Source: Oscillospiraceae bacterium
GTDB lineage: Bacteria; Bacillota; Clostridia; Oscillospirales; Ruminococcaceae
Direction of reading: 5' to 3'
Assembly: GCA_021769725.1 (NCBI GenBank)
Contig: JAETSI010000006.1
Location: forward strand, 62,001-126,000
DNA: 64,000 bases
Shown here: in pieces, positions 55,173-63,160 of the stretch
Numbering within the stretch: position 1 is the first letter of the stretch
Layout of the letters: every line of letters starts with the position of its first letter
The notes under the pieces: generated by a model
The model's database searches: none
Told to the model about the DNA's origin: nothing
The model's input: only the letters and a program-made list of their open reading frames with translations
Position numbers and translations under genes: made by a program

Positions 55173-55692
55173 AAAGATAAGAAGCATTAAAAAGGATAAA
55201 AAAACAGTGACGGCAGTAACGATCCTTGGAATGGGCGGACTTCTTCTGATAATGCTTTCCTCATTTATGCCGGAAAAAAAGCAAACCGGCAGGATACAGG
55301 AATCTGTCAGCAGATCCGATCTGTCTGATTCCGCAGATTACTGTCACGAAACAGAGCAGAAACTTGAAAAGTTTCTGGAGACCATTGAGGGTGCAGGGAA
55401 AGTAAGAGTATATCTTACTGTGGGCACGGATCAGCGGTACGTCTATGCACGTGAGGAAAGATCAAGCCGCTCTGAAAATAAAACGGAGGAGGAAGAGAAA
55501 TATGTGATGATCGGAGGAGGAAACGGAAAAAGCGCCCTGATTGAAACTGTGGAAGTCCCTGAAATCACCGGAGCAGTTATTGCCTGTACAGGCTGTGACA
55601 GTCCGGTGGTGACTGAAAGGATCTATAAAGCAGTTTCTGCCGCACTGGGTATCCCTTCGGGAAAGATATTTGTAACAAAGCTGGAGGGATAA
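55159..55692 (+). CDS. spoIIIAG: Stage III sporulation protein AG
   Basis: 177 residues. One membrane helix (about 22-37) and an outside ring-building domain (KLEKFLETIEGAGKVRVYL; GAVIACTGCDSPVVTERIYK) make up the protein. In B. subtilis SpoIIIAG forms a large ring in the intermembrane space. All key segments are present. Confidence 0.94.
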   Translation: MKIAEKIRSIKKDKKTVTAVTILGMGGLLLIMLSSFMPEKKQTGRIQESVSRSDLSDSADYCHETEQKLEKFLETIEGAGKVRVYLTVGTDQRYVYAREERSSRSENKTEEEEKYVMIGGGNGKSALIETVEVPEITGAVIACTGCDSPVVTERIYKAVSAALGIPSGKIFVTKLEG

Positions 55693-55725
55693 ATCAGCAT
55701 CAAATATATTTAAAGGAGAATAATT

Positions 55726-56277
55726 ATGAAAAAACCGACATTAATCATCAGAAAGAAGCACATCATCATGACCTGCCTGACGCTTATGCTGGCAGTAGCA
55801 GTATACATAAACTACGCAACTGCGCCTATCAGTCCGGACAAAAAAACGGGGAAATCCGCTTCGCCGGAAAAGGGCAGTACCGTAAGCTACGGTGAGACCG
55901 AATTCGTAAACGCAGAGGCAGACGGAACGGCAGATTATTTCGCACAGGCAAGGATTGATAAGATGAACAATCGTGACGAAGCTGTCCAGACACTCCAGAT
56001 GATAATAGGCGGAGGCGATGTGACCGAGGACGAAATGGTAATGAATGCCCTTGACGCTGTGGAAGTATCAAGGCTTATTGAATCGGAAGGAACTATCGAA
56101 TCTCTTATTAAAGCCCAGGGATTTGACGATTGTGTTGCCTATCTTGATGGAGAATCTGCTAAAATTGTTGTCAAAACCGAGGGGCTTGATAAGGCTCAGG
56201 CAGCTTCAATAAAAGAGATAATTCTGGGTGAAACAGAAGTTTCTCCGGAAAATATCAGAATTTTTGAAGTAAAGTAG
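55726..56277 (+). CDS. spoIIIAH: Stage III sporulation protein AH
   Basis: 183 residues. One membrane helix (about 13-29) is followed by a linker, then the YscJ/FliF-like domain (YFAQARIDKMNNRDEAVQTL; SLIKAQGFDDCVAYL). It binds forespore SpoIIQ to join the two membranes. Its presence completes a full AA-AH set. AAGGAG stands 10 bases before ATG 55726. Confidence 0.94.
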   Translation: MKKPTLIIRKKHIIMTCLTLMLAVAVYINYATAPISPDKKTGKSASPEKGSTVSYGETEFVNAEADGTADYFAQARIDKMNNRDEAVQTLQMIIGGGDVTEDEMVMNALDAVEVSRLIESEGTIESLIKAQGFDDCVAYLDGESAKIVVKTEGLDKAQAASIKEIILGETEVSPENIRIFEVK

Positions 56278-56306
56278 TTGTAAAATCTGAAAAAATCTGG
56301 TATAAT
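56278..56306 (+). promoter_or_regulatory. Promoter of the asp23-nusB housekeeping operon
   Basis: TTGTAA (56278-56283), 17-bp spacer, TATAAT (56301-56306), beginning one base after the spoIIIAH stop. It lets the following vegetative genes be transcribed apart from sporulation. Confidence 0.7.
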
Positions 56307-56390
56307 ATAAAAGACGGAGTGTTTACAAGTCTTTGGTTAAAAGAATTGTAAGATAACGAACACTTAATAAATTGAACCGGAGGTCTGAAA

Positions 56391-56726
56391 ATGGAAGTTT
56401 CCAGAGAAGCGGTCAAGAGCCGGCTTAAAATATCAGATGACGTAATAATCACAGTTGCAAGACTTGCCGCCCTTGATGTCAGGGGCGTTGCAGGTCTGTG
56501 CGGAGACGTAAACAAGATGAGCAGAATAAAGAAAAACGCACCGGTCAAAGTTTCAATGATCGGTGACGTTGCGGCAATTGATATTGCAGTAAAAGTGAAA
56601 AGCGGTGAAAATGCCGGAACTGTTGCCAAAGAAGTACAGTCCGCAGTTAAGGAGAATATCCAGAATATGACGGGAATTACTGCTGCAAGAGTGAATGTTT
56701 CCGTTTGTGGAGTTGTTTTTAATTAA
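56391..56726 (+). CDS. Asp23/Gls24 family envelope stress protein (YqhY-like)
   Basis: 111 residues. KISDDVIITVARLAALDV and AVKVKSGENAGTVAKEVQSA, then TGITAARVNVSVCGV, are family features. CCGGAGG precedes ATG 56391. In Bacillus yqhY sits before nusB and relates to acetyl-CoA carboxylase control; the same order occurs here, 18 bp before nusB, without accBC. Confidence 0.92.
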   Translation: MEVSREAVKSRLKISDDVIITVARLAALDVRGVAGLCGDVNKMSRIKKNAPVKVSMIGDVAAIDIAVKVKSGENAGTVAKEVQSAVKENIQNMTGITAARVNVSVCGVVFN

Positions 56727-56744
56727 TTAAAAAGGAGAGTTTAA

Positions 56745-57164
56745 ATGACAAGACGTGAAATAAGAGACAGCGCATTCAAGCTGGTTTTTGAGCAGCTTCT
56801 GCGAGACGATGATATTCAGGAACTTTATGATATAGCTGAGGAGATCGACGAGATCAATGTAAATGATGAAGTGAAAAAAATCGTTGAGGGAACACTTGAG
56901 CACGCTGAGGAGATAGACGGGATTATTGCAGGATACAGCCGTTCAAGAAGTATTTCCCGTATTTCCAAAATCAATCTGGCAATTCTGAGAATTGCTCTGT
57001 ATGAAGCGATATACGACGAAAATACACCGGTGAATGCAGCTATCAGCGAGGCGATAAATCTGTCTATGACTTATACCTATAAAGAAGATACATCGTTTAT
57101 CAACGGTGTTCTCGGAGCGTTCTCCAGAGAACATAAAAAAGAAGAGGCAGCTGAAAATGTCTGA
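56745..57164 (+). CDS. nusB: Transcription antitermination factor NusB
   Basis: 139 residues, an all-helical RNA-binding protein. RREIRDSAFKLVFEQLLR at the start, RISKINLAILRIALYEAIY, and FINGVLGAFSRE at the end are diagnostic. It binds boxA RNA with NusE to allow rRNA antitermination. AAAGGAG precedes ATG 56745. Confidence 0.96.
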   Translation: MTRREIRDSAFKLVFEQLLRDDDIQELYDIAEEIDEINVNDEVKKIVEGTLEHAEEIDGIIAGYSRSRSISRISKINLAILRIALYEAIYDENTPVNAAISEAINLSMTYTYKEDTSFINGVLGAFSREHKKEEAAENV

Positions 57165-58104
57165 GTTCCTGGGAATTGACACAAGCAACTATACTACCTC
57201 GGCGGCAGTGTATGTCAGCGGTGAAAACAGAATATATCAGGCAAAAAAGTTGCTCCCTGTCAAAAAGGGTGAACTTGGACTGCGTCAGAGCGACGCCGTG
57301 TTTCATCACACAAGACAGCTTCCGGAAGTGCTGGAACAGCTATTCGGCAGCGGCCGGCGGAAAATTCCGTGTACTGTATCGGTCTCTGCACGTCCACGAA
57401 ATGCAGAAGGCTCGTATATGCCCTGTTTTCTGTGCGGTGAATCCTTTGCACGTTCTCTGGGAACTATAGAAAATATCCCCGTTTATACCACTTCGCATCA
57501 GGTCGGTCATATTATGGCAGCTCTTTATTCTGCGGACAGGCTTGATCTGGTCTCACAGCGGTTTATAGCCTTTCATGTCAGCGGAGGAACTACCGACTGC
57601 CTTCTCTGCGAACCGGACAAGGAAAATATCATAAATATTTCCGGCATAGGAACTTCGCTTGATCTGAAAGCAGGTCAGGCGATAGACCGGGTGGGGGTCA
57701 TGCTCGGACTTGATTTCCCATGCGGCAGGGAACTTGAATCTCTGGCAGCCAAAGCAGATAAAATATTCAGGACAAAGCCGGTCATAAAGGGAAATGACTG
57801 CTGTCTGTCAGGACTGGAGAATAAATGCCGATTTATGGCGGATAACGGGGAAAAAACGGAAAATATCGCAGGATATTGTCTTGACTTCATTGCGGAGACG
57901 ATACTTGGCATGACAGAAGCAGCGGCAAAGACTTACGGTCCGCTTCCTCTTGTGTTCGCCGGCGGAGTAATGTCCGACAAGTATATCCGTGACCGTATTA
58001 CCGGAAAATTTAAAAATGCATATTTTGCAGCTCCGGAATTCTCCTGCGATAATGCGGCAGGAACAGCAATATTCGGTTATCTGAAAAGTATTGGAGAAAA
58101 ATAA
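57157..58104 (+). CDS. TsaD/Kae1-like paralogue (M22 family) of unknown function
   Basis: 315 residues. The ASKHA fold of TsaD is clear: FLGIDTSNYTTSAAVY, metal-binding H114-Q-V-G-H118 (HxxxH), FHVSGGTTDCLL, DLKAGQAIDRVGVMLGL, FAGGVMSDKYIRD and FSCDNAAGTAIFGY with metal-site D298. All ligand residues are kept, but surrounding loops differ from true TsaD (for example TSNYTT and VSGGTT, against TSCDET and VSGGHT). It overlaps nusB by 8 bp and shares a base with xseA. It is unlikely to be the main t6A enzyme, which I expect elsewhere. Confidence 0.8.
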   Translation: MSEFLGIDTSNYTTSAAVYVSGENRIYQAKKLLPVKKGELGLRQSDAVFHHTRQLPEVLEQLFGSGRRKIPCTVSVSARPRNAEGSYMPCFLCGESFARSLGTIENIPVYTTSHQVGHIMAALYSADRLDLVSQRFIAFHVSGGTTDCLLCEPDKENIINISGIGTSLDLKAGQAIDRVGVMLGLDFPCGRELESLAAKADKIFRTKPVIKGNDCCLSGLENKCRFMADNGEKTENIAGYCLDFIAETILGMTEAAAKTYGPLPLVFAGGVMSDKYIRDRITGKFKNAYFAAPEFSCDNAAGTAIFGYLKSIGEK

Positions 58105-59294
58105 TGCCCGTTGCTACAGTTACACAGATAAACAAATATTTAAGTTCTGTTATCAGAAGTGACAGAAATTTGCAGGGGATCATGATAAAAGGCGAGATCT
58201 CTGATTTTAAACATCAATATGCCAGTGGTCATATGTATTTCACGTTAAAGGACAGTGAAAGTACTTTAAGGGCAGTAATGTTTGCGCAGGCGGCTGCCCG
58301 TCTGAAATTTGTTCCGGAGGACGGAATGTCCATAGTTGCCGTTGGAAATATTGCAGTTTATGAGCGTGGCGGAGTCTATCAGATCAATGTCACCGATATT
58401 ATTCCCGAGGGCAGGGGCAAGGAGAATACTGCGCTGGAACAGCTCAAAAAAAGACTTGCCAGAGAGGGTATCTTTGATGCGGCGCACAAACGGCAATTGC
58501 CGGTATTTCCTAAAAAGATAGGAGTTGTGACTTCTCTCAGCGGAGCTGCTGTCAGGGATGTTATCAACGTTTTGTCAAGACGCTGGCCTTTGTGTGAAAT
58601 ATATGCCGTAAATGCACTTGTACAGGGAGAAGGAGCTCCGGATTCTGTTTGCAGGGGGATCATATCTGCTGAAACGGCAGGATGCGATGTTATAATCGTG
58701 GGGCGTGGAGGGGGATCTTCCGAAGATCTCAGTGCATTCAACACAGAAAAAACAGCGTATGCCGTATATAACTGTAAAGTTCCGGTAATATCTGCCGTCG
58801 GTCACGAAACGGATATTACCATAACCGATCTTGCTGCGGATATGAGAGCGCCTACGCCGTCGGCAGCGGCAGAATTGGCCGCAAAGTCGGCAGAGGGGAT
58901 ATCTGATACGATAGACTTGCTGAAAAAAAGAGCGGAAAAGGCGGCTCTGGGAATATTATCACGATATGAAGAAAAGATCTCTGTTTTAAATATCAGACTT
59001 GCGGCTCAGTCTCCGTCAAATCGTCTCAGACTTATGGAAGAACGTTTTGGAAACCTGGAAAAAAGATGCGGACTTGCCTTTTCCACATATTTTGACAGGC
59101 TCGATTCATTAATAAATGAGAAAATTTCTTGTCTTGAAAACCTCAGTCCCCTGAAGGTACTTTCAAGAGGATATTCTCTTGTCTACAAGGGAGATGAACT
59201 TATCGGCAGTTCGGATCTCCTTGAAACGGGAGACAGCGTCAGCATACGCTTCGGAAAAGGCGGCGTAACGGCGGAAATAAAGGATAAATGGTGA
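58104..59294 (+). CDS. xseA: Exodeoxyribonuclease VII large subunit
   Basis: 396 residues. The N-terminal OB fold (MIKGEISDFKHQYASGHMYF) is followed by the nuclease domain with DVIIVGRGGGSSEDLSAFN and SAVGHETDITITDLAADMRA. It degrades single-stranded DNA to oligonucleotides together with XseB. GGAG precedes ATG 58104, which overlaps the previous stop as TAATG. Confidence 0.96.
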   Translation: MPVATVTQINKYLSSVIRSDRNLQGIMIKGEISDFKHQYASGHMYFTLKDSESTLRAVMFAQAAARLKFVPEDGMSIVAVGNIAVYERGGVYQINVTDIIPEGRGKENTALEQLKKRLAREGIFDAAHKRQLPVFPKKIGVVTSLSGAAVRDVINVLSRRWPLCEIYAVNALVQGEGAPDSVCRGIISAETAGCDVIIVGRGGGSSEDLSAFNTEKTAYAVYNCKVPVISAVGHETDITITDLAADMRAPTPSAAAELAAKSAEGISDTIDLLKKRAEKAALGILSRYEEKISVLNIRLAAQSPSNRLRLMEERFGNLEKRCGLAFSTYFDRLDSLINEKISCLENLSPLKVLSRGYSLVYKGDELIGSSDLLETGDSVSIRFGKGGVTAEIKDKW

Positions 59295-59298
59295 TATA

Positions 59299-59502
59299 AT
59301 GGAAGAAAAGCAAAACTTTGAGGAAAATATGGCGAGGCTTGGTAAAGTAGTTTCAGAGCTTGAAAAAGGAGATATTCCTCTTGAAAAGGCAGTGGAACTT
59401 TACGGAGAGGGCGTCAGGCTTTCAGCTATATGTAAAAAACAACTCAGTAAAGCAAAAATAAAAGTAACGGAGGCAGACGGAGAGAATCCGCTGAAAAAAT
59501 AA
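59299..59502 (+). CDS. xseB: Exodeoxyribonuclease VII small subunit
   Basis: 67 residues, the usual length. FEENMARLGKVVSELEKGDI and LEKAVELYGEGVRLS form the two-helix subunit that binds XseA. It starts 4 bp after xseA and ends 1 bp before ispA. Confidence 0.95.
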   Translation: MEEKQNFEENMARLGKVVSELEKGDIPLEKAVELYGEGVRLSAICKKQLSKAKIKVTEADGENPLKK

Positions 59503-59503
59503 T

Positions 59504-60394
59504 ATGAGTTTATTTAAGGACAAACTTTCGGAATATATAGGGTTTACTGAAGACAATTTAAAAAAATACAGTTTATGTAACGGAGCAGAAAGAGCTCAGA
59601 AAAATCTTATAAAAGCAATGAATTATTCCCTTGAGGCAGGAGGAAAGCGCATCAGACCGGTTCTTGTGTACGCATTCTGCGAAGCCTGCGGTGTGGATTA
59701 CAGAAAGGCTGCTGTGCCTGCCTGCGGTATCGAAATGATACATACGTTTTCGCTGATCCACGACGACCTCCCCGCAATGGATAACGATGATTTCCGCAGG
59801 GGAAAGCCGTCATGCCACAAGGCTTTTGACGAGGCGACTGCAATTCTTGCAGGAGATGCCCTCTCTGTTCTGCCATTTGAGATAATTGCTGATGATCCTT
59901 ATCTGACCTGTGACCAGAAAGTGAAAATTTGCTCTTGTCTTGCAAAAGCAGTAGGGCGTGACGGTATGATAGGCGGTCAGGTCATTGACATGGAAAACGA
60001 AAAGCGCAGCGATGTGGATGAAGAAAATCTGCGCAATATGTATCGGCATAAAACAGGAGAACTTATTGCTGTTTCATGTATGATGGGATGCATATGCGCC
60101 GGAGCCGACAGCAGTACTGTATCTGCCGCTGCCGAATACGGCTATCGTCTTGGTCTTGCATTCCAGATCATTGACGATATTCTTGATGTTACAAGCACCA
60201 CCGAAGAACTTGGAAAGCCGGTAGGAAGTGACTCCAATGAAAACAAGACTACTTTCACTACGCTTTACGGAGTCGAAAAGGCACGTGAGATCGCCGCAGA
60301 AGTCACGGAAGAAGCTATGACGCTGCTTGAAAAATTCAGTGATAATTCCTTTCTCAGGGAATTGACAGAAATGCTTCTGTGCAGGAAAAATTAA
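59504..60394 (+). CDS. ispA: Polyprenyl synthetase, farnesyl diphosphate synthase type
   Basis: 296 residues. GGKRIRP (46-52), the first aspartate-rich motif DDLPAMD (87-93) and the second motif DDILD are intact. It extends dimethylallyl and isopentenyl diphosphates to FPP, which feeds undecaprenyl phosphate and other polyprenyl lipids. The residues before the first motif (MIHTFSLIHDD) fit short-chain FPP/GGPP enzymes. Supply of precursors comes from dxs next door. Confidence 0.94.
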   Translation: MSLFKDKLSEYIGFTEDNLKKYSLCNGAERAQKNLIKAMNYSLEAGGKRIRPVLVYAFCEACGVDYRKAAVPACGIEMIHTFSLIHDDLPAMDNDDFRRGKPSCHKAFDEATAILAGDALSVLPFEIIADDPYLTCDQKVKICSCLAKAVGRDGMIGGQVIDMENEKRSDVDEENLRNMYRHKTGELIAVSCMMGCICAGADSSTVSAAAEYGYRLGLAFQIIDDILDVTSTTEELGKPVGSDSNENKTTFTTLYGVEKAREIAAEVTEEAMTLLEKFSDNSFLRELTEMLLCRKN

Positions 60395-60462
60395 CATGAT
60401 AAAGGAGCTGCGGAGCTGATATATCTTTGGCATTTTGCCGTTTTCGCTCCGGTTTGTTGAAA

Positions 60463-62379
60463 ATGAAGGAAAAAAATAATATAGAAAAAATTGCGGTCAC
60501 GGAGAAAAAAGTAACTTTGTCCGAACTGAAACTGCCGGAAGATCTGAAAAATCTTTCCGTCAGACAGTGCGGTGCTTTGTGCAGCGAGATCAGAAATATT
60601 CTTATAACAACAGTTTCAAAAAACGGGGGACATCTTGCCTCAAATCTTGGCGCCGTGGAATTGACAATGGCCATACATCGTGTTTTTAACTCGCCGGATG
60701 ATAAAATAATCTGGGATGTGGGACATCAGTCGTACACTCATAAAATTCTGACAGGCAGGCTTGCAGAATTTTCTACCCTACGTCGTAAGGACGGATTATC
60801 GGGATTCCCCAAGCCGTCGGAGAGCATTCATGATACGTTCATAAGCGGACACAGCAGTACATCCGTTTCAGTTGCCTGCGGTATCGCTGAAGCCATGAGG
60901 ATCCAGGGAAAAAATAATTATGCCGTGGCGGTTATCGGAGACGGAGCAATGACAGGCGGAATGTTCTATGAAGCTATGAACAACATCGGCAGAGGAAAGA
61001 ATTCTCATCTCATTGTTATCTTAAACGACAACAATATGTCTATCTCCAAAAGTGTGGGTTCTGTTGCCAAATATCTCACTTCTCTGCGCAACAGTGAGGA
61101 ATACCTCCAGACAAAGCGTGCTGTTGAACGTGGACTTAAAAAAATCCCTATTATGGGAAAATCAGTAGCCCGGGGAATAAAAAATGTAAAGGATTCCGTG
61201 AAGTACCGTATTTTTGAGGACAGCAATCTGTTTGAAGATATGGGATTCATATATCTCGGTCCGGTAAACGGACATGACCTTGAACAACTTGAAGAAGTCA
61301 TGAGAATGGCAAAGACATACGAAGAACCGGTGTTCATTCATGTTAAGACAGTCAAAGGAAAAGGCTATATGCCGGCGGAAAGGAATCCCGGTGAGTATCA
61401 TGGCATATCACGGTTCGATATAGAGACCGGAAATCCGGAGGTTTCTGCAAATAAATGCTTTTCTACTGTATTCGGCAGGGAACTTGTGCGTATGGCTCAT
61501 AATGACAGCAGGATAACAGCAATAACGGCTGCCATGAAATACGGTACAGGGCTTCAGTTCTTTTGCAGTTGTTTCCCGGAACGGTTCTTTGACGTGGGGA
61601 TAGCCGAGCAGCACGCCGTGACATTTGCGGGAGGTCTTGCCTCAATGGGAATGATTCCGGTTTTTGCGGTATATTCCTCATTTCTCCAGCGTGCGTACGA
61701 TCAGTTGATACATGATATTTCCATTGGAAACCTGCATATAGTTTTGGGTATTGACCGTGCCGGAATTGTCGGAGAGGACGGGGAGACTCATCAGGGGCTT
61801 CTTGATGTTCCCATGCTTACAACTATAAAGAATACGACTATTTATTCACCATGCTGTTACGAGGAACTTACGCTTTGCATGAAGCAGGCAATTTTTGAGG
61901 ACAAGGGACTTGCGGCTGTACGCTATCCTCGGGGAGCAGAGCCGTCAGCTTTTGAGAGCTGTTATCTGTCCGCTGACCATGTTTTCATAAGCAATGGCAG
62001 AAGTAATATCCTAATAATCACCTACGGACGTATTTTTAACGAGGCGCTGAAAGCGCAGAACGTTCTGTTTTCAAAAGGGATAAAATGCGATATCCTTAAA
62101 TTGACAAAGATCTGGCCGCTGTCAGAAAGTCTTGCCAGGGAAATAGAAAATTACAGTTGTATCGTATTCTTTGAGGAGAGCATGGACAGCGGAAGTATTT
62201 CCGAAAAGATTGCCGATATGCTTGTCGAATCGTCATATCAGGGTGATTACTCAAGAGTGACTGCAACGGGGTATGTTAAGCAGGCTTCCGTAATGGAGTG
62301 TCTTGAACAGCTTGGTCTTACAAGCGATAGAATGTCGGAATATATAATGAAAAGGAGCAGTGAGAATGGCAAGGCTTGA
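60463..62379 (+). CDS. dxs: 1-deoxy-D-xylulose-5-phosphate synthase
   Basis: 638 residues from ATG 60463. The start is uncertain: an in-frame TTG at 60427 has a GGAG upstream, and the ATG has none. A thiamine-diphosphate enzyme with GGHLASNLGAVELTMAIH, the cofactor motif GDGAMTGGMFYEAMNN and HAVTFAGGLASMGMIPVFAV (shown in part), plus a C-terminal transketolase domain. It condenses pyruvate and glyceraldehyde 3-phosphate in the first step of the MEP isoprenoid pathway. It overlaps tlyA by 14 bp. Confidence 0.95.
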   Translation: MKEKNNIEKIAVTEKKVTLSELKLPEDLKNLSVRQCGALCSEIRNILITTVSKNGGHLASNLGAVELTMAIHRVFNSPDDKIIWDVGHQSYTHKILTGRLAEFSTLRRKDGLSGFPKPSESIHDTFISGHSSTSVSVACGIAEAMRIQGKNNYAVAVIGDGAMTGGMFYEAMNNIGRGKNSHLIVILNDNNMSISKSVGSVAKYLTSLRNSEEYLQTKRAVERGLKKIPIMGKSVARGIKNVKDSVKYRIFEDSNLFEDMGFIYLGPVNGHDLEQLEEVMRMAKTYEEPVFIHVKTVKGKGYMPAERNPGEYHGISRFDIETGNPEVSANKCFSTVFGRELVRMAHNDSRITAITAAMKYGTGLQFFCSCFPERFFDVGIAEQHAVTFAGGLASMGMIPVFAVYSSFLQRAYDQLIHDISIGNLHIVLGIDRAGIVGEDGETHQGLLDVPMLTTIKNTTIYSPCCYEELTLCMKQAIFEDKGLAAVRYPRGAEPSAFESCYLSADHVFISNGRSNILIITYGRIFNEALKAQNVLFSKGIKCDILKLTKIWPLSESLAREIENYSCIVFFEESMDSGSISEKIADMLVESSYQGDYSRVTATGYVKQASVMECLEQLGLTSDRMSEYIMKRSSENGKA

Positions 62380-63151
62380 CAGCGTCCTTGTTGCAAGGGG
62401 AATTGCTTCCAGTCGGAAAAAGGCAAAGGAAATGATCGATTCCGGAGCCGTGACCGTAAACGGGAAAACGGTGACAAAAGCTTCTGCCGACATATCCGAC
62501 AGTGATGTGACAGAATCGTCAGTTCAGCAGATATATGTCGGCAGGGGAGCTTTTAAGCTTGAAAAGGCGGCAGAAATATTCAGCCTGAGCTTTGACGGAA
62601 AGACTTGTCTTGATATAGGCGCTTCAACAGGCGGTTTCACTGATTTTATGCTGAAAAACGGAGCGAAAAAGGTTTTTGCCGTTGATGTAGGTAGCGGTCA
62701 GCTTGCTGATATTCTCAGAAGCGATGAGCGTGTGCTAAGTATGGAAAAGACGGATATACGCAGCGTTACAGCCGAAGATCTGGGAAAATATATGGATTTC
62801 ATTTGCGCCGACGTTTCGTTTATCTCGCTGAAGATGATACTTCCGAAAATATATGAACTTCTCAGAAACGGCGAAGCTGCCGTAGTGCTGATAAAGCCGC
62901 AGTTTGAAGCCGGAAAGGGAAATGTCGGCAAACATGGAATAGTCAGAGACAAAAAAATTCATGTAAATGTTCTTGCAGATATAGAGGCATTTGCCGTCAG
63001 TCTCGGATTTGTTCCCGAGGGATTCTGCGCATCGCCGATCAAAGGCGGCAGCGGCAATATCGAGTATCTTATGAAGATAAGAAAAAATGCCGGAAACCGT
63101 GCAGTATGCGATTTCAGAGAACTGGCAGAGAATTCATTCAACACACTTTAA
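62366..63151 (+). CDS. tlyA: TlyA family rRNA 2'-O-methyltransferase
   Basis: 261 residues. An S4 RNA-binding domain (about 1-60, MARLDSVLVARGIASSRKKA) is joined to a FtsJ/Rossmann methyltransferase (CLDIGASTGGFTDFML; FAVDVGSGQL; ICADVSFISLKMILP). Relatives methylate 16S and sometimes 23S rRNA. ATG 62366 is chosen because AAAGGAG lies 8 bases upstream. Confidence 0.93.
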   Translation: MARLDSVLVARGIASSRKKAKEMIDSGAVTVNGKTVTKASADISDSDVTESSVQQIYVGRGAFKLEKAAEIFSLSFDGKTCLDIGASTGGFTDFMLKNGAKKVFAVDVGSGQLADILRSDERVLSMEKTDIRSVTAEDLGKYMDFICADVSFISLKMILPKIYELLRNGEAAVVLIKPQFEAGKGNVGKHGIVRDKKIHVNVLADIEAFAVSLGFVPEGFCASPIKGGSGNIEYLMKIRKNAGNRAVCDFRELAENSFNTL

Positions 63152-63160
63152 GGAGTTACT

